Source: [Zimmermannella] bifida NBRC 103089 (GTDB lineage Bacteria > Actinomycetota > Actinomycetes > Actinomycetales > Microbacteriaceae). Taken from it: a stretch of 64,000 nucleotides of DNA. The stretch is taken from positions 419,928-483,927 of the forward strand of contig NZ_BCSP01000001.1 in NCBI RefSeq assembly GCF_001570925.1, read 5' to 3'. This document shows, one piece after another, positions 42,113 through 51,542 of the stretch (position 1 is the stretch's first letter; every line of letters begins with the position of its first letter). Made by a program: the position numbers and the translations under genes. The notes under the pieces are model-generated. The model saw only the letters and a list, made by a program, of their open reading frames with translations. It had not been told where the DNA came from and ran no database searches.

Positions 42113-42378
42113 GGCACGCCCAACAGCCGCGCTCGAGCTTGCACGTCGGGCTTGTCCAGAACGGCATCGTCGAGAAGTTCAGCCTGATCTACTTCGTGCT
42201 GCTGGCGGTCAACCTTGCGGTGCAGGCGATCACGATCGGTGGCATCGTGACGCTGCTGCGTAACCAGCTATTGCGCACGGATGCGGCCAGCACGCAGGCT
42301 ACGGCAACCCGCCGTCCGGTCGCGCACGCGACGGAATCGGAGCGCAGCGAACCAGAGCTGGCAAACTTCACCCGCTAG
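42091..42378 (+). CDS. Possible small single-helix membrane protein
   Basis: The reading frame ending at 42378 contains one convincing membrane helix (FSLIYFVLLAVNLAVQAITI) followed by a basic, then Ser/Thr/Glu-rich tail. A strong terminator begins 14 bp after its stop, which supports a real transcript. The start is unclear: ATG 42043, 42073 or 42091, or TTG 42139; the first part overlaps the intergenic repeats. It may be a remnant of a larger transporter. No family recognised. Confidence 0.4.
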   Translation: MLEIDEPRHAQQPRSSLHVGLVQNGIVEKFSLIYFVLLAVNLAVQAITIGGIVTLLRNQLLRTDAASTQATATRRPVAHATESERSEPELANFTR

Positions 42379-42392
42379 TCGCGTCCCGCTCG

Positions 42393-42433
42393 CACTGTTG
42401 GTGCCCGCGTCTTCGCGCCGGGCACCAACAGTG
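42393..42433 (+). terminator. Strong terminator hairpin
   Basis: CACTGTTGGTGCCC (42393-42406) pairs perfectly with GGGCACCAACAGTG (42420-42433), followed by GTTTCC. Confidence 0.75.
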
Positions 42434-42487
42434 GTTTCCGGCACGATTGCTGCAGCCCCGTGCGCTGCCCAGTAGCCTTGATGCGTC

Positions 42488-43402
42488 ATGCCTATCCCCG
42501 CCAACACACCCGAAACCACTTCCCCGGCCACGCGCATCCTGACGCGCCCGAAGTGGCAGGCCGCCGCGAACGAACACCGCGAACGCGCCGAAGCGCTGAC
42601 CGCGACGTTCCGCGAGTTTCGCGCGCGCGGCAAGAAGCATGCCATCGATGATTTCTTGTTCACGTACTACTCGTATCGCCCAGCGCTGCTGCACAAGTGG
42701 CATCCGGGTATCGGGCTCGAGCTCGCCGATGCACCCGAGTACGCCTCGCAACGCTGGTACACGACATCTGGCACGGATGCGGATGCCACAGTTCGCGTTG
42801 ACGTTGCCGCCTTGCTCGCCTCGCGTCATGACCTCGTCACCCATATCCGCACGCTCAGTCAGGCCGTGCTTGATCGCCCGGCGCAGTTCGGCTGTTTCGG
42901 GCTGCATGAGTGGGCCATGGTTTACAAGCAGGAGGAACACCGCCACCCGATTCCGCTGCGACTCGGCCAGGCACCGACCGATGCGGTTGTCGAATCGCAT
43001 CGCATTCAGTGCAGCCATTTCGACGCATTCCGGTTCTTCACGCCCGCAGCTCGCCCGCTGAACCAGCTGCAGCCGACGCGGGCGCAGCAGTGCGCACTCG
43101 ACCAGGCCGGTTGTCTGCACGCCAACATGGACCTGTACAAGTGGGCGATCAAGCTCGGCCCGCTGGTGCCGGGCGCGCTGTTGCTGGATGCATTCGAGCT
43201 CGCGCGCGAGATTCGCTGGCTCGACATGCGCGCATCCCCCTATGACGTGAGTGACTATGGCGTCGCACCGGTCGCGATCGAAACGCCCGAAGGCAAAGCG
43301 CAATACGTACGGATGCAGCGGGAATTTTCGCAGCGTGCGCAGGCGATCCGCGCGCGCCTGCTCGAGGTAATCACCGCGGCTGAGGCTGCCGTCGGCCAGT
43401 GA
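42488..43402 (+). CDS. Conserved actinobacterial protein of unknown function
   Basis: 304 aa, soluble, no signal peptide. Conserved-looking segments are FLFTYYSYRPALLHKWHPG, GLHEWAMVYK and CSHFDAFRFFTPAARPLN, rich in His, Trp and Tyr. Proteins of this type are sometimes labelled 3-methyladenine DNA glycosylase in databases, but I see no glycosylase motif that would justify it. Preceded by a terminator, so it has its own promoter. Confidence 0.7.
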   Translation: MPIPANTPETTSPATRILTRPKWQAAANEHRERAEALTATFREFRARGKKHAIDDFLFTYYSYRPALLHKWHPGIGLELADAPEYASQRWYTTSGTDADATVRVDVAALLASRHDLVTHIRTLSQAVLDRPAQFGCFGLHEWAMVYKQEEHRHPIPLRLGQAPTDAVVESHRIQCSHFDAFRFFTPAARPLNQLQPTRAQQCALDQAGCLHANMDLYKWAIKLGPLVPGALLLDAFELAREIRWLDMRASPYDVSDYGVAPVAIETPEGKAQYVRMQREFSQRAQAIRARLLEVITAAEAAVGQ

Positions 43403-43527
43403 GCGCGCCTTCGTTCGCTAAGTGTCACCGTTTCCAGCCGAATCCAACCGAATCGACTGCCACACCTTGAAATCGGTGGCAGGTAGAACACTTCGCGTCA
43501 TCCAACGCCGCCACCACGCGGAAACGC

Positions 43528-43561
43528 AATGTGCCCCGCAGCAAATTCTGCGGGGCACATT
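43528..43561 (-). terminator. Terminator of the GAPDH gene
   Basis: AATGTGCCCCGCAG (43528-43541) pairs perfectly with CTGCGGGGCACATT (43548-43561), 28 bp after the gap stop on the minus strand. Confidence 0.8.
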
Positions 43562-43589
43562 CGCGTGAGCTACACGTCAACCGACGGGC

Positions 43590-45050
43590 TTAGACGTCGA
43601 GGACGTCCTTACGGTGCGGGACAACAGCTGGGTGTACGCCACCGATCTTCTCGATGACACGAACAACCTGCTTCGAGTAGCCGAACTCGTTGTCGTACCA
43701 AACGTAGAGCACGAGGTTGCGGCCGTTGGCGATGGTTGCGAGACCGTCAACGATGCCGGCGCGGTCGTGGCCGATGAAGTCGGTCGAAACGATGTCGGTC
43801 GATTCAACGTAGTCGATCTGCTGACGCAGGTTCGAGTGAAGCGATACCTGGCGCAGGTACTCGTTGACCTGTTCCTTGGTGACCTCAGTCTCGAGGGTCA
43901 GGTTGAGCACGGCCATCGAAACGTCCGGGGTGGGAACGCGGATTGCGTTACCGGTGAGCTTGCCAGCGAATTCTGGCAGGGCCTTCGAAACCGCCTTGGC
44001 GGCACCGGTCTCGGTGAGCACCATGTTCAGGGTGGCAGCGCGACCACGGCGGGCAGCCTTGTGGTAGTTGTCGATGAGGTTCTGGTCGTTCGTGAACGAG
44101 TGAACCGTCTCGACGTGACCGTGGCTAACGCCGAACTTCTTGTCGAGTGCGTGCAGCACTGGGGTGATGCCGTTGGTGGTGCAGGATGCGGCCGAGAGGA
44201 TCTTGTCCTCGTCGGTGATGTCCTTGTCGTTGATGCCGAAGACGACGTTGCGGATGTCGCCCTTGCCCGGTGCGGTGAGCAGCACGCGCGAAACACCCTT
44301 GGCCTGCAGGTGCTGGCCAAGACCTTCTTCGTCGCGCCAGCGGCCGGTGTTGTCTACGACGATGGCGTCGTTGATGCCGTACTGGGTGTAGTCAACCGAG
44401 GCTGGGTCGCTCGAGTAAATAACCTGGATGAGCGTGCCGTTCGCAAGGATCGTGTTGTCTTCCTTGTTGACCTCGATGGTGCCGCTGAATGGACCGTGAA
44501 CCGAGTCACGGCGAAGCAGCTGGGCACGCTTCTCGAGGTCGTCGTCGCCGTTCTTGCGAACAACGATGGCGCGCAGACGCAGACCCGGGCCAGTGAGTGC
44601 CTGGTCAACGAGGATGCGGGCCAGCAGACGGCCGATACGACCGAAACCGTAGAGGACGACGTCCGAACCGGTCTGTGCTGGGTCAGCGTGCTTAACTTCC
44701 TTGAGCTGCTCGGCGAGGAATGCGTCAACATCAGTGTTGCCGCTGGCCACAAAGAGCTGCGAGAGCGCGCCGAGGTCAACCGACGCAGTGGTCAGGTCCA
44801 TGCGCACGACCGCTTCAAGGAGCTGCTTAGTGGTCGAAAGCTCGATGCCTTCGCCGCCACCGGCGTGGTGGCGTGCGGCACGGTGAGCCTTGATGATGTC
44901 AATCGCAGAAAGATTGATCAGGCGGCGACCGTGAATCGAGGTCACGATGTTGTGCTCGCGGTAAAGCTTGGAGATCAGCGGGATGAGCTGCTCTGCTGCT
45001 GCGACGCGGTCAAACCACTCCGCTTGGGCGGTTGAGTGCACTTGGGTCAT
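43590..45050 (-). CDS. gapB: Glyceraldehyde-3-phosphate dehydrogenase, long GapB type
   Basis: 486 aa, against about 335 for ordinary GAPDH. The NAD-binding start LYGFGRIGRLLARIL begins only near residue 130, the catalytic Cys is in AASCTTNGITPVLHAL, and YVWYDNEFGYSKQVVRV closes the domain. The N-terminal 125 residues (with YREHNIVTSIHGRRLIN) are an extension also found in the roughly 480-aa GapB of Corynebacterium, which works mainly in gluconeogenesis. GGAGGA lies upstream of ATG 45050; the frame is open to 45098. Confidence 0.9.
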   Translation of the reverse strand: MTQVHSTAQAEWFDRVAAAEQLIPLISKLYREHNIVTSIHGRRLINLSAIDIIKAHRAARHHAGGGEGIELSTTKQLLEAVVRMDLTTASVDLGALSQLFVASGNTDVDAFLAEQLKEVKHADPAQTGSDVVLYGFGRIGRLLARILVDQALTGPGLRLRAIVVRKNGDDDLEKRAQLLRRDSVHGPFSGTIEVNKEDNTILANGTLIQVIYSSDPASVDYTQYGINDAIVVDNTGRWRDEEGLGQHLQAKGVSRVLLTAPGKGDIRNVVFGINDKDITDEDKILSAASCTTNGITPVLHALDKKFGVSHGHVETVHSFTNDQNLIDNYHKAARRGRAATLNMVLTETGAAKAVSKALPEFAGKLTGNAIRVPTPDVSMAVLNLTLETEVTKEQVNEYLRQVSLHSNLRQQIDYVESTDIVSTDFIGHDRAGIVDGLATIANGRNLVLYVWYDNEFGYSKQVVRVIEKIGGVHPAVVPHRKDVLDV

Positions 45051-45130
45051 GAGGACGTCCTCCGTTGGTCCGTGTTGGCGCATGTACGTGGAGACCACGC
45101 GCCGTTAGCCTACCGAATTTACGTAACGCG

Positions 45131-45170
45131 CGAATGGCCGCGCCCCGAGAATTCGGAACACGGCCATTCG
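45131..45170 (-). terminator. Hairpin after der
   Basis: CGAATGGCCG (45131-45140) pairs with CGGCCATTCG (45161-45170). It lies between the der stop and the start of the GAPDH gene; no T-run. Confidence 0.4.
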
Positions 45171-45184
45171 ACACTGTGGATGCG

Positions 45185-46789
45185 TTACTTGTTGCGCTTG
45201 CGACGCTCACGCACGCGCATGTTGACTTGCAGCGGCGTTCCCACGAAACCGAAGACTTCGCGCAGGCGACGCTGCACGAAACGGCGGTATCCGGGGTCGA
45301 GGAATCCGCTGGTGAACAGTACGAACGTTGGCGGTCGCGTCTGCGCCTGGGTCGCAAACAGGATGCGGGGCTGCTTGCCGCCGCGCAGCGGGTGCGGGAA
45401 TTCCTGTGCGAGTTCGGTAAGGAACGCGTTGAGCTTTCCGGTGGCGATGCGGGTGTCCCACGATGCGAGCGCAACCGTCAGCGCGGGTACGAGTTTCTCG
45501 AGGTGACGACCGGTCTTCGCCGAGAGGTTCACGCGTGGCGCCCACGCCACGTGTGCGAGGTCGCGTTCAATTTCGCGTTCGAGCTGCCAGCGGCGTTCGT
45601 CGTCCAGCAGATCCCACTTGTTGTACGCCAAGACCAACGCCCGCCCGGCTTGCAGCACGAGTTCGATGATGCGCAGGTCTTGCACGCCGATCGGTTCGGT
45701 AACGTCGAGCACCACCACAACGGCTTCGGCCTTTTCGATGGCGGCAGCGGTACGCAGCGTGGCGTAGAAGTCGGCACCCTTTTGCAGGTGGACCCGCTTA
45801 CGAATACCGGCAGTGTCAACCAACCGCCAGGTGCGCCCGCCAAGTTCGACGAGTTCATCCACCGGGTCACGGGTGGTACCGGCAAGTTCGTTCACGACAA
45901 CGCGCTCTTCACCTGCGGCCTTGTTCAGCAGGCTCGACTTGCCGACGTTGGGTCGACCAACGATCGCGACGCGTCGCGGTCCACCAACTTCTTCTTTTGC
46001 GACCTTCGATTGCTTCGGCAGGATGCGCATGGCTTCGTCGAGCATGTCGGCAACGCCGCGGCCGTGCAGGGCCGAAACGGTCCAGGGCTGGCCGAGGCCG
46101 AGATTCCACAATGCCGCCGCATTGGGTTCCTGCACCGCGTCATCAACCTTGTTGGCGACCAGCAGTACCGGACGGTCGCTGCGGCGCAAGAGCCGCACGA
46201 CGTCTTCATCCGTCGACGTCGCGCCCACGTTCGCATCCACGACGAACAGCACCGCATCCGCGAGTTCGATCGCGATTTCGGCCTGTTCCGCGACGGAGCG
46301 GTCGATGCCCTTTGCGTCGGGTTCCCAACCACCCGTGTCAACCAGCGTGAAGTTACGGTCGAGCCACTGCGCACGGTACGAAACTCGGTCGCGAGTCACA
46401 CCGGGCACGTCCTCGACAACCGCCTCGCGGCGACCGATGATGCGGTTAACCAGCGCCGACTTACCGACGTTTGGGCGACCGACAACGGCCAGTACCGGCA
46501 GCGCTGGCATGAGGAACGTGCCGTCATCGGCGAAGCGTCCCGACAGAATGTCGAGGTCGTCGTTCTCAAGTTCGTACTCGTCGAGGGCTCGGCGCAGCAC
46601 TTCGGCGCGCTGCTCGGCGAGGTCGTCGTCGATTTCTTCGATGCGTGCCGCGAGCGCTTCGTCATCAATGTCGATGCCGTTGAACTGTTCGTCGTCGCGC
46701 ACGTATTCGCGTTCGTAGTGGGGATGTTCGATGCGTTCCATGCGGGCCGCAGCGCTGCCATCCATCAAGTTGTCGTCAAGATCGGCCAT
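45185..46789 (-). CDS. der: Ribosome biogenesis GTPase Der (EngA)
   Basis: 534 aa with two tandem GTPase domains: [19 protein letters not shown] and NKVDD, then [20 protein letters not shown] and NKWDL, followed by the KH-like C-terminal domain. The first about 95 residues are an extra, highly acidic extension (many Asp and Glu), common in actinobacterial Der. It helps mature the 50S subunit. AAAGGACC precedes ATG 46789, and the gene overlaps the end of cmk by 14 nt. Confidence 0.95.
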   Translation of the reverse strand: MADLDDNLMDGSAAARMERIEHPHYEREYVRDDEQFNGIDIDDEALAARIEEIDDDLAEQRAEVLRRALDEYELENDDLDILSGRFADDGTFLMPALPVLAVVGRPNVGKSALVNRIIGRREAVVEDVPGVTRDRVSYRAQWLDRNFTLVDTGGWEPDAKGIDRSVAEQAEIAIELADAVLFVVDANVGATSTDEDVVRLLRRSDRPVLLVANKVDDAVQEPNAAALWNLGLGQPWTVSALHGRGVADMLDEAMRILPKQSKVAKEEVGGPRRVAIVGRPNVGKSSLLNKAAGEERVVVNELAGTTRDPVDELVELGGRTWRLVDTAGIRKRVHLQKGADFYATLRTAAAIEKAEAVVVVLDVTEPIGVQDLRIIELVLQAGRALVLAYNKWDLLDDERRWQLEREIERDLAHVAWAPRVNLSAKTGRHLEKLVPALTVALASWDTRIATGKLNAFLTELAQEFPHPLRGGKQPRILFATQAQTRPPTFVLFTSGFLDPGYRRFVQRRLREVFGFVGTPLQVNMRVRERRKRNK

Positions 46790-47459
46790 TGCCGGTCCTT
46801 TCTGCAATGATCTCGAGCACCGCGTCGGTGACCGCGGCAAGATCCATGTGAGTCGAGTCAATCACGTCCACGCCCGGCGCGGCCTCAGTGAAGTTGGTGA
46901 CACGCCCGTCTTTCGCATCGCGAAGCGCGACCGAGCGCGCAACCGCCTCGGGATTGTCATTACCGCGCTCGGCTTGGCGACGCTGGATGCGTACCGATTC
47001 GTCGGCGGTGAGCAGGATGCGTACGGTTGCGTCGGGCACGACGACCGTGGTCATATCGCGGCCTTCGGTGACGATCCCGGCAGCGGTGGCGCCGTGCAGG
47101 ATCTCGCGAAAACGCTGGTTGATCGCCGCGCGAACGGGCATGATGCCGGCCACATGCGAAACCTGATTTGAAATCTCGGTCGCGCGAATCGCATCCGTTA
47201 CGTCAATGCCGTCAACGCGCACCCAGCGCTCCCCCGGCGTCAGCGAGAGTTCCCACACCTGCAGGAATGCAGGCGTCGCGGCGAGCACCGCTTCGGCGTC
47301 GGTCAGGTCGATTCCCTGCTGCTGGCAGTACCAGGTCAGAGCGCGGTAGACCGAGCCGGTGTCAAGCAGCTGCCAGCCGAGGCGTTCGGCGAGGATGCGG
47401 GTGACGGTCGATTTCCCGGATCCGGCGGGACCGTCGATCGCGACGATGGTCGGGGTCAT
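46776..47459 (-). CDS. cmk: Cytidylate kinase
   Basis: 227 aa. P-loop [16 protein letters not shown], then [33 protein letters not shown] and [14 protein letters not shown], all standard for CMP kinase. It phosphorylates CMP and dCMP. GAAGGTGG supports ATG 47459. It overlaps tyrA upstream and der downstream, so it is in one transcription unit with both. Confidence 0.95.
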   Translation of the reverse strand: MTPTIVAIDGPAGSGKSTVTRILAERLGWQLLDTGSVYRALTWYCQQQGIDLTDAEAVLAATPAFLQVWELSLTPGERWVRVDGIDVTDAIRATEISNQVSHVAGIMPVRAAINQRFREILHGATAAGIVTEGRDMTTVVVPDATVRILLTADESVRIQRRQAERGNDNPEAVARSVALRDAKDGRVTNFTEAAPGVDVIDSTHMDLAAVTDAVLEIIAERTGNGRS

Positions 47460-48577
47460 TCGGCCACCTTCCAATCGCGATTGCGCAGCTCATCCATGAT
47501 TGTGGTCAAGGATTCGGGAAGCACCGAGATCTGCGCGAGACCCATATTGGCGCCCGGCGCGTGTTCGATCTGCAGCTCTTCGACGTTCACCTCAACTTCG
47601 CCAATATCGCTGAACAGCTTCGCGAGCTGGCCCGGGGCGTCATCGATCATGACGGTGAACGTGGCGAAGGTCTGGCTGATTCCGTGCTTGCCCGGGATGC
47701 GAGCAACGCCCTGGTTTCCGGCGATCATGTGGTCGGCGACGATGCGGCGAGCGCCCGGTACCGACATGTCCTCGAGCGCGGTCGCGAGCTCGGTGATGTC
47801 ACTAGCAACATCGCGCAGGATGGTCGCAACTCGCGGTCCGTTGGCCGCGAGGATCTGGTTCCACATGGTCGGGTCGCTCGCGGCGATGCGCGTAACATCG
47901 CGCAGTCCGCCGCCCGCGAGGGCGCTCGCGCCGGCGTCGTCGTTGAGTAGCTGCGCGGCCATGACGCTAGATACGAGCTGCGGGACGTGTGAGATCAGCG
48001 CGACCGCACTGTCGTGCGCTTCCGCATCCATGTTGACGACGGTCGCGCCGAGGTCGAGTGCCAGGCCTTCAATCTCTTGCAGGGCTTGCACCGAGGTTTC
48101 GGCGTGGCTGGTGATGACCCAGGGGCGGCCCAAGAAGAGGTTGGCGCGTCCGGCGAGCGGCCCGCCGGTTTCGCGTCCGGCCATCGGGTGCGAGCCTAGG
48201 TAGCGGCGCAGGTCGCCGCCATGCTCGCGCACGTAGTCAAGGGGCGCGGCTTTCACGCTGGTTACGTCGGTGACGATGGCGTCTGGCCAGGCGGTGAGCT
48301 GTTCCATCACAACCTGCCCGGCAACGTCCGGCGGCACGCACACGACGACGATCTTCGGGGTATTGGCCTCGGCGTCATCGAGCGCTGCCGCGGCGGTCGC
48401 CGAAGTGGCAGGCGCGATGCGCCCCGCGCCATAGTCGGCGGCGAGACCGAGCGCCACGGGTGAGGCGTCATTCAGCAAGACGTCAACACCCTGGCTACGC
48501 AGGCCAAGTGCTACCGAGGTGCCGAGCAGCCCGGTGCCGACTACGAGAATTGGCGAAACGGTGCGTACCGGGGTCAC
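47456..48577 (-). CDS. tyrA: Prephenate dehydrogenase
   Basis: 373 aa. Rossmann start VVGTGLLGTSVALGLRSQG, the catalytic-His segment GSHPMAGRETGGP, and a C-terminal ACT domain (FTVMIDDAPGQLAKLFSDIG) for feedback by tyrosine. It converts prephenate to 4-hydroxyphenylpyruvate in tyrosine synthesis. The start is GTG 48577, overlapping the rluB stop by 4 nt (GTGA). Confidence 0.93.
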   Translation of the reverse strand: MTPVRTVSPILVVGTGLLGTSVALGLRSQGVDVLLNDASPVALGLAADYGAGRIAPATSATAAAALDDAEANTPKIVVVCVPPDVAGQVVMEQLTAWPDAIVTDVTSVKAAPLDYVREHGGDLRRYLGSHPMAGRETGGPLAGRANLFLGRPWVITSHAETSVQALQEIEGLALDLGATVVNMDAEAHDSAVALISHVPQLVSSVMAAQLLNDDAGASALAGGGLRDVTRIAASDPTMWNQILAANGPRVATILRDVASDITELATALEDMSVPGARRIVADHMIAGNQGVARIPGKHGISQTFATFTVMIDDAPGQLAKLFSDIGEVEVNVEELQIEHAPGANMGLAQISVLPESLTTIMDELRNRDWKVAE

Positions 48578-50055
48578 TCGTTAGTTCCTTCTTCGGATGC
48601 GGTCGGTTGCGACGACGCAGCGCCCTCTGCGGTTGCGCCGTCGGTCGTCTTCGTCGCCGCATTTTCTGCGCGGCGGCCGAGCTTGAGCAGCTTGCCGAGT
48701 TCCTGCGCGCTGAGTTCGCGCACATCACCGGACCTCAGCGTGCCCAACTGCAGTGGCCCAAAGCTTCGACGAACGAGCGACTCGACCGGGTGCCCGACAT
48801 GGTCAAACATGCGTCGAACAATGCGGTTACGGCCCGAGTGCAGCGTGATCTCAACGATCGTGGACCGACCACCTGCGGCACGGTCAACGATGTGGCCCGA
48901 GTCAGCCTTAATGAAGCCGTCTTCGAGGTGAATACCGTCGAGAAGCTCTTTCATGGTGCCCGGGCTGAGCTTGCCGCGGACCTTCGCCACGTAGGTCTTC
49001 GTGACACCGAACGATGGATGCGCCAGCACGTGCGCGAGTTCGCCGTCGTTGGTGAGGATCAGCAGTCCGCTTGTGTCGCCGTCGAGTCGGCCCACGTTGT
49101 AGACGCGCGATTCGATGTGCTTCGTGAACTGACGAAGGTCGGGGCGGCCGGCATCGTCGTGCATCGTGCAGACCACGCCGGTGGGCTTGTTCAGCATGAA
49201 GTACTGGCGTGACTGGTCGAACTGCACTGGTGTGCCGTTAACGCTGACCTTGTCGCGTTCGGGGTCGATGCGCGTGCCGAGTTCGGTAACCCGCTTGCCA
49301 TTGACGCGAACCTTGCCGTCAATGATGAGATTTTCGGATGCACGGCGCGAGGCTACGCCCGCGTTTGCGAGGGCTTTCTGCAAGCGCACGCCTTCGACGG
49401 ACTCGTCGATCTTCGGTGCGGCGGCTTCGGGCCGGTGCTCCGGGTGGAACGGGATGTCGTCAAAGTCTGCCAGGCTGTAGCCATCGCGTGGGCGTTCGTT
49501 GATGGCGCGGCGCACGGCCTCGCGCTCCTGACGCATCTCTTGAGCGCGTTCGATGCGTGCGGCTTCGCGTTCGCTGTCGTACGGACGGTAGTCGCGGCGA
49601 CCGTCACGGGCGTTACCACGACGGTCGTGTGGACGCCGTTCGCCTCGAGACTGGTATCCGCGCCGATCGTCACGGCCGCCGCGTTCACCGTCACGCCGTT
49701 CGTAGCGGCGCTCGCTGCTGCCTCGGTCATCGCGGCGGTCGTAGCGGCGCTCACCGTCACGACGGTCATATCGACGTTCCCCGTCACGCCGCTCGTAGCG
49801 ACGTTCGCTGCCCCCACGGTCGTCACGGCGGTCGTAGCGACGTTCACCGTCACGACCCTGTCGGCGATCATCAAATCCGCCACGACGGCTGTCGTTGCTG
49901 CGTTCGCTTCGGCGTCCGCCAAAGCGGTCATCACGGCCCTGGTGGTCGCGGCCACGTCCCGATCGATTGTCGCGACGCTGGCCGTCTCGGCCACTATCGC
50001 CAAATCGGCGTCCGCCGCCACGTCCCTGTCGGTTATCCCTGTTCATCAAATCCAT
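48574..50055 (-). CDS. rluB: 23S rRNA pseudouridine synthase RluB-type with long RG-rich N-terminus
   Basis: 493 aa. The first 200 or so residues are low-complexity Arg/Gly/Asp with repeated units such as RRDGERRYD. Then an S4 domain (LQKALANAGVASRRASENLI) and the RsuA/RluB catalytic domain with the key Asp in GRLDGDTSGLLILTNDG. The tail after about residue 455 is Ala/Thr-rich. It modifies a uridine in 23S rRNA helix 89/93. ATG 50055 or 50046 may be the start; it overlaps scpB. Confidence 0.9.
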   Translation of the reverse strand: MDLMNRDNRQGRGGGRRFGDSGRDGQRRDNRSGRGRDHQGRDDRFGGRRSERSNDSRRGGFDDRRQGRDGERRYDRRDDRGGSERRYERRDGERRYDRRDGERRYDRRDDRGSSERRYERRDGERGGRDDRRGYQSRGERRPHDRRGNARDGRRDYRPYDSEREAARIERAQEMRQEREAVRRAINERPRDGYSLADFDDIPFHPEHRPEAAAPKIDESVEGVRLQKALANAGVASRRASENLIIDGKVRVNGKRVTELGTRIDPERDKVSVNGTPVQFDQSRQYFMLNKPTGVVCTMHDDAGRPDLRQFTKHIESRVYNVGRLDGDTSGLLILTNDGELAHVLAHPSFGVTKTYVAKVRGKLSPGTMKELLDGIHLEDGFIKADSGHIVDRAAGGRSTIVEITLHSGRNRIVRRMFDHVGHPVESLVRRSFGPLQLGTLRSGDVRELSAQELGKLLKLGRRAENAATKTTDGATAEGAASSQPTASEEGTNE

Positions 50056-50680
50056 CCCGTCCGTCGTCGAGCAGCGGCGAAATCTTGGGGAGCTCTTCTA
50101 GCGAATTAATTCCCAAACACTCCAACAGCAGTGGCGTCGTTTCATACAGAATCGCGCCGGTGACCTCTTCATGGCCGCATTCAGTGATCAATCCCCTGCT
50201 CACCAGGGTACGAACTACTGAATCAACGTTTACTGCTCGTATTTGCGCAACCTGTGCGCGTGACACCGGTTGCTTGTACGCGATCACGGTGAGTGTTTCC
50301 ATGGCCGCCTGCGACAGCTTCGACGGTTGTCGCACCGACACGTAGTCGCCAACGATTGCATCAAATTCGGCCCGCACATACATGCGCCAACCGCCACCGA
50401 CCTCGCGTAGCTCGAAGCCGCGTCGCGGCCCCGCATCCTCCCCATTGTAGTCGCGAACGAGCGCCGCAACCGCTTCTCGCACTTTCGCAACCGGATGCGA
50501 GACGGCAGTTGCCAGCGTCACGAGCGAAACGGGTTCGTCGCTTACGAACAAAATCGCTTCGAGCGCCCGCGCCAACGCGTGCTGCTCCCCCGCATCCGCG
50601 AGCGCCGCCGAAGCGTCCGTTTCGACGACCGCATCCGTGTCAACCGCAGACGGTGTTTCGATTTCTGGATTATTGGTCAT
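50033..50680 (-). CDS. scpB: Segregation and condensation protein B
   Basis: 215 aa, winged-helix protein: ALARALEAILFVSDEPVS, RRGFELREVGGGWRMY, LSQAAMETLTVIAYKQPVSR and AVNVDSVVRTLVSRGLI are the ScpB core. With ScpA it forms the kleisin part of the SMC condensin. It overlaps scpA by 11 nt and rluB by 23 nt. Confidence 0.95.
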   Translation of the reverse strand: MTNNPEIETPSAVDTDAVVETDASAALADAGEQHALARALEAILFVSDEPVSLVTLATAVSHPVAKVREAVAALVRDYNGEDAGPRRGFELREVGGGWRMYVRAEFDAIVGDYVSVRQPSKLSQAAMETLTVIAYKQPVSRAQVAQIRAVNVDSVVRTLVSRGLITECGHEEVTGAILYETTPLLLECLGINSLEELPKISPLLDDGRDGFDEQG

Positions 50681-51542
50681 AGTCGCTCCCCAGCGTCGCC
50701 AGCGATTCGTCGTTCCATTCGTCGGCCGCCCAACTCACCGTGAGCTCTGCCAGCGGCTCGGGCTGTACGAGCATGACCGCGGCACGTCGATACAGTTCGA
50801 GTACCGCCAAGAATCTGGCAACGACCACTCCCGGGGCATCCGCATCCGCCACGAGTTCGCGAAACGTTGCCGGTTTCCCATTTCGTAGGCGGCCAACCAG
50901 AATACTCGCCTGCTCGCGAATCGACACGAGCGGCGCGTGCAGGTGGTCAAGCCCCACCGTCGGCACTTCTCTCGGAGTGAAAACGAGAGTGGCGATGGCG
51001 GCGAAGTCTTCGAGCGAGTGCCGCCACACGAGTTCCGGTGCTCGTTCCAAGTAGCGTGCCTCAAGCGGAACCTGACGCGGATGCCGAGCCGATTCCAACT
51101 GCATCCGCTCACCGAACCAATCAGCAGCCCGCTTGAACGCACGGTACTGCAGCAAGCGTGCAAACAAGAGGTCACGTGCTTCGAGCACGGCCACGTCTTC
51201 GGCATCGACGTACTCGCCCTGCGGCAGCAGGCTGACGAGCTTCATGTCGAGCAGCGTGGCGGCAACAACGATGAACTCGCTTGCTCGATCGAGTTCATCG
51301 TTTGTCTCGATCCGCGCCACATGCGCGATGAATTCGTCGGTCACCGCCGACAGCGAGATTTCGGTGATGTCGAGTTCGTGCCGGGTAATGAGTTGCAGGA
51401 GCAGATCGAAGGGCCCGGCGAAATTCTCGAGTTCTACCCGAAACCGATCGTCGCAATCGTCCGTCGCGGCTCCGGATGCGGCCTCTACCGCCACGTCGTG
51501 CGCAGCGGCATCCGCTTCGTCGTGCGTATTAGGCAGCGGCAC
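50670..51542 (-). CDS. scpA: Segregation and condensation protein A
   Basis: 290 aa kleisin. FRVELENFAGPFDLLLQLI at the N-terminus binds the SMC neck, EFIVVAATLLDMKLVSLLP and the C-terminal winged helix VVARFLAVLELYRRAAVML follow. The start is GTG 51542, giving a 14-nt overlap with parA; the frame is open further but that sequence lies inside parA. Works with ScpB and SMC in chromosome compaction. Confidence 0.93.
   Translation of the reverse strand: MPLPNTHDEADAAAHDVAVEAASGAATDDCDDRFRVELENFAGPFDLLLQLITRHELDITEISLSAVTDEFIAHVARIETNDELDRASEFIVVAATLLDMKLVSLLPQGEYVDAEDVAVLEARDLLFARLLQYRAFKRAADWFGERMQLESARHPRQVPLEARYLERAPELVWRHSLEDFAAIATLVFTPREVPTVGLDHLHAPLVSIREQASILVGRLRNGKPATFRELVADADAPGVVVARFLAVLELYRRAAVMLVQPEPLAELTVSWAADEWNDESLATLGSDYDQ

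Noticed and set aside
43614..45035. 473-aa open frame on the plus strand
   Set aside because: Antisense shadow of the GAPDH gene, caused by codon bias at high G+C.
45065..46810. 581-aa open frame on the plus strand
   Set aside because: Antisense shadow of der; the der frame shows both GTPase domains intact.
49690..49860. Tandem DNA repeats that could suggest a CRISPR-like array
   Set aside because: They are in-frame codon repeats encoding the Arg/Asp/Gly units of the pseudouridine synthase; there are no unique spacers.
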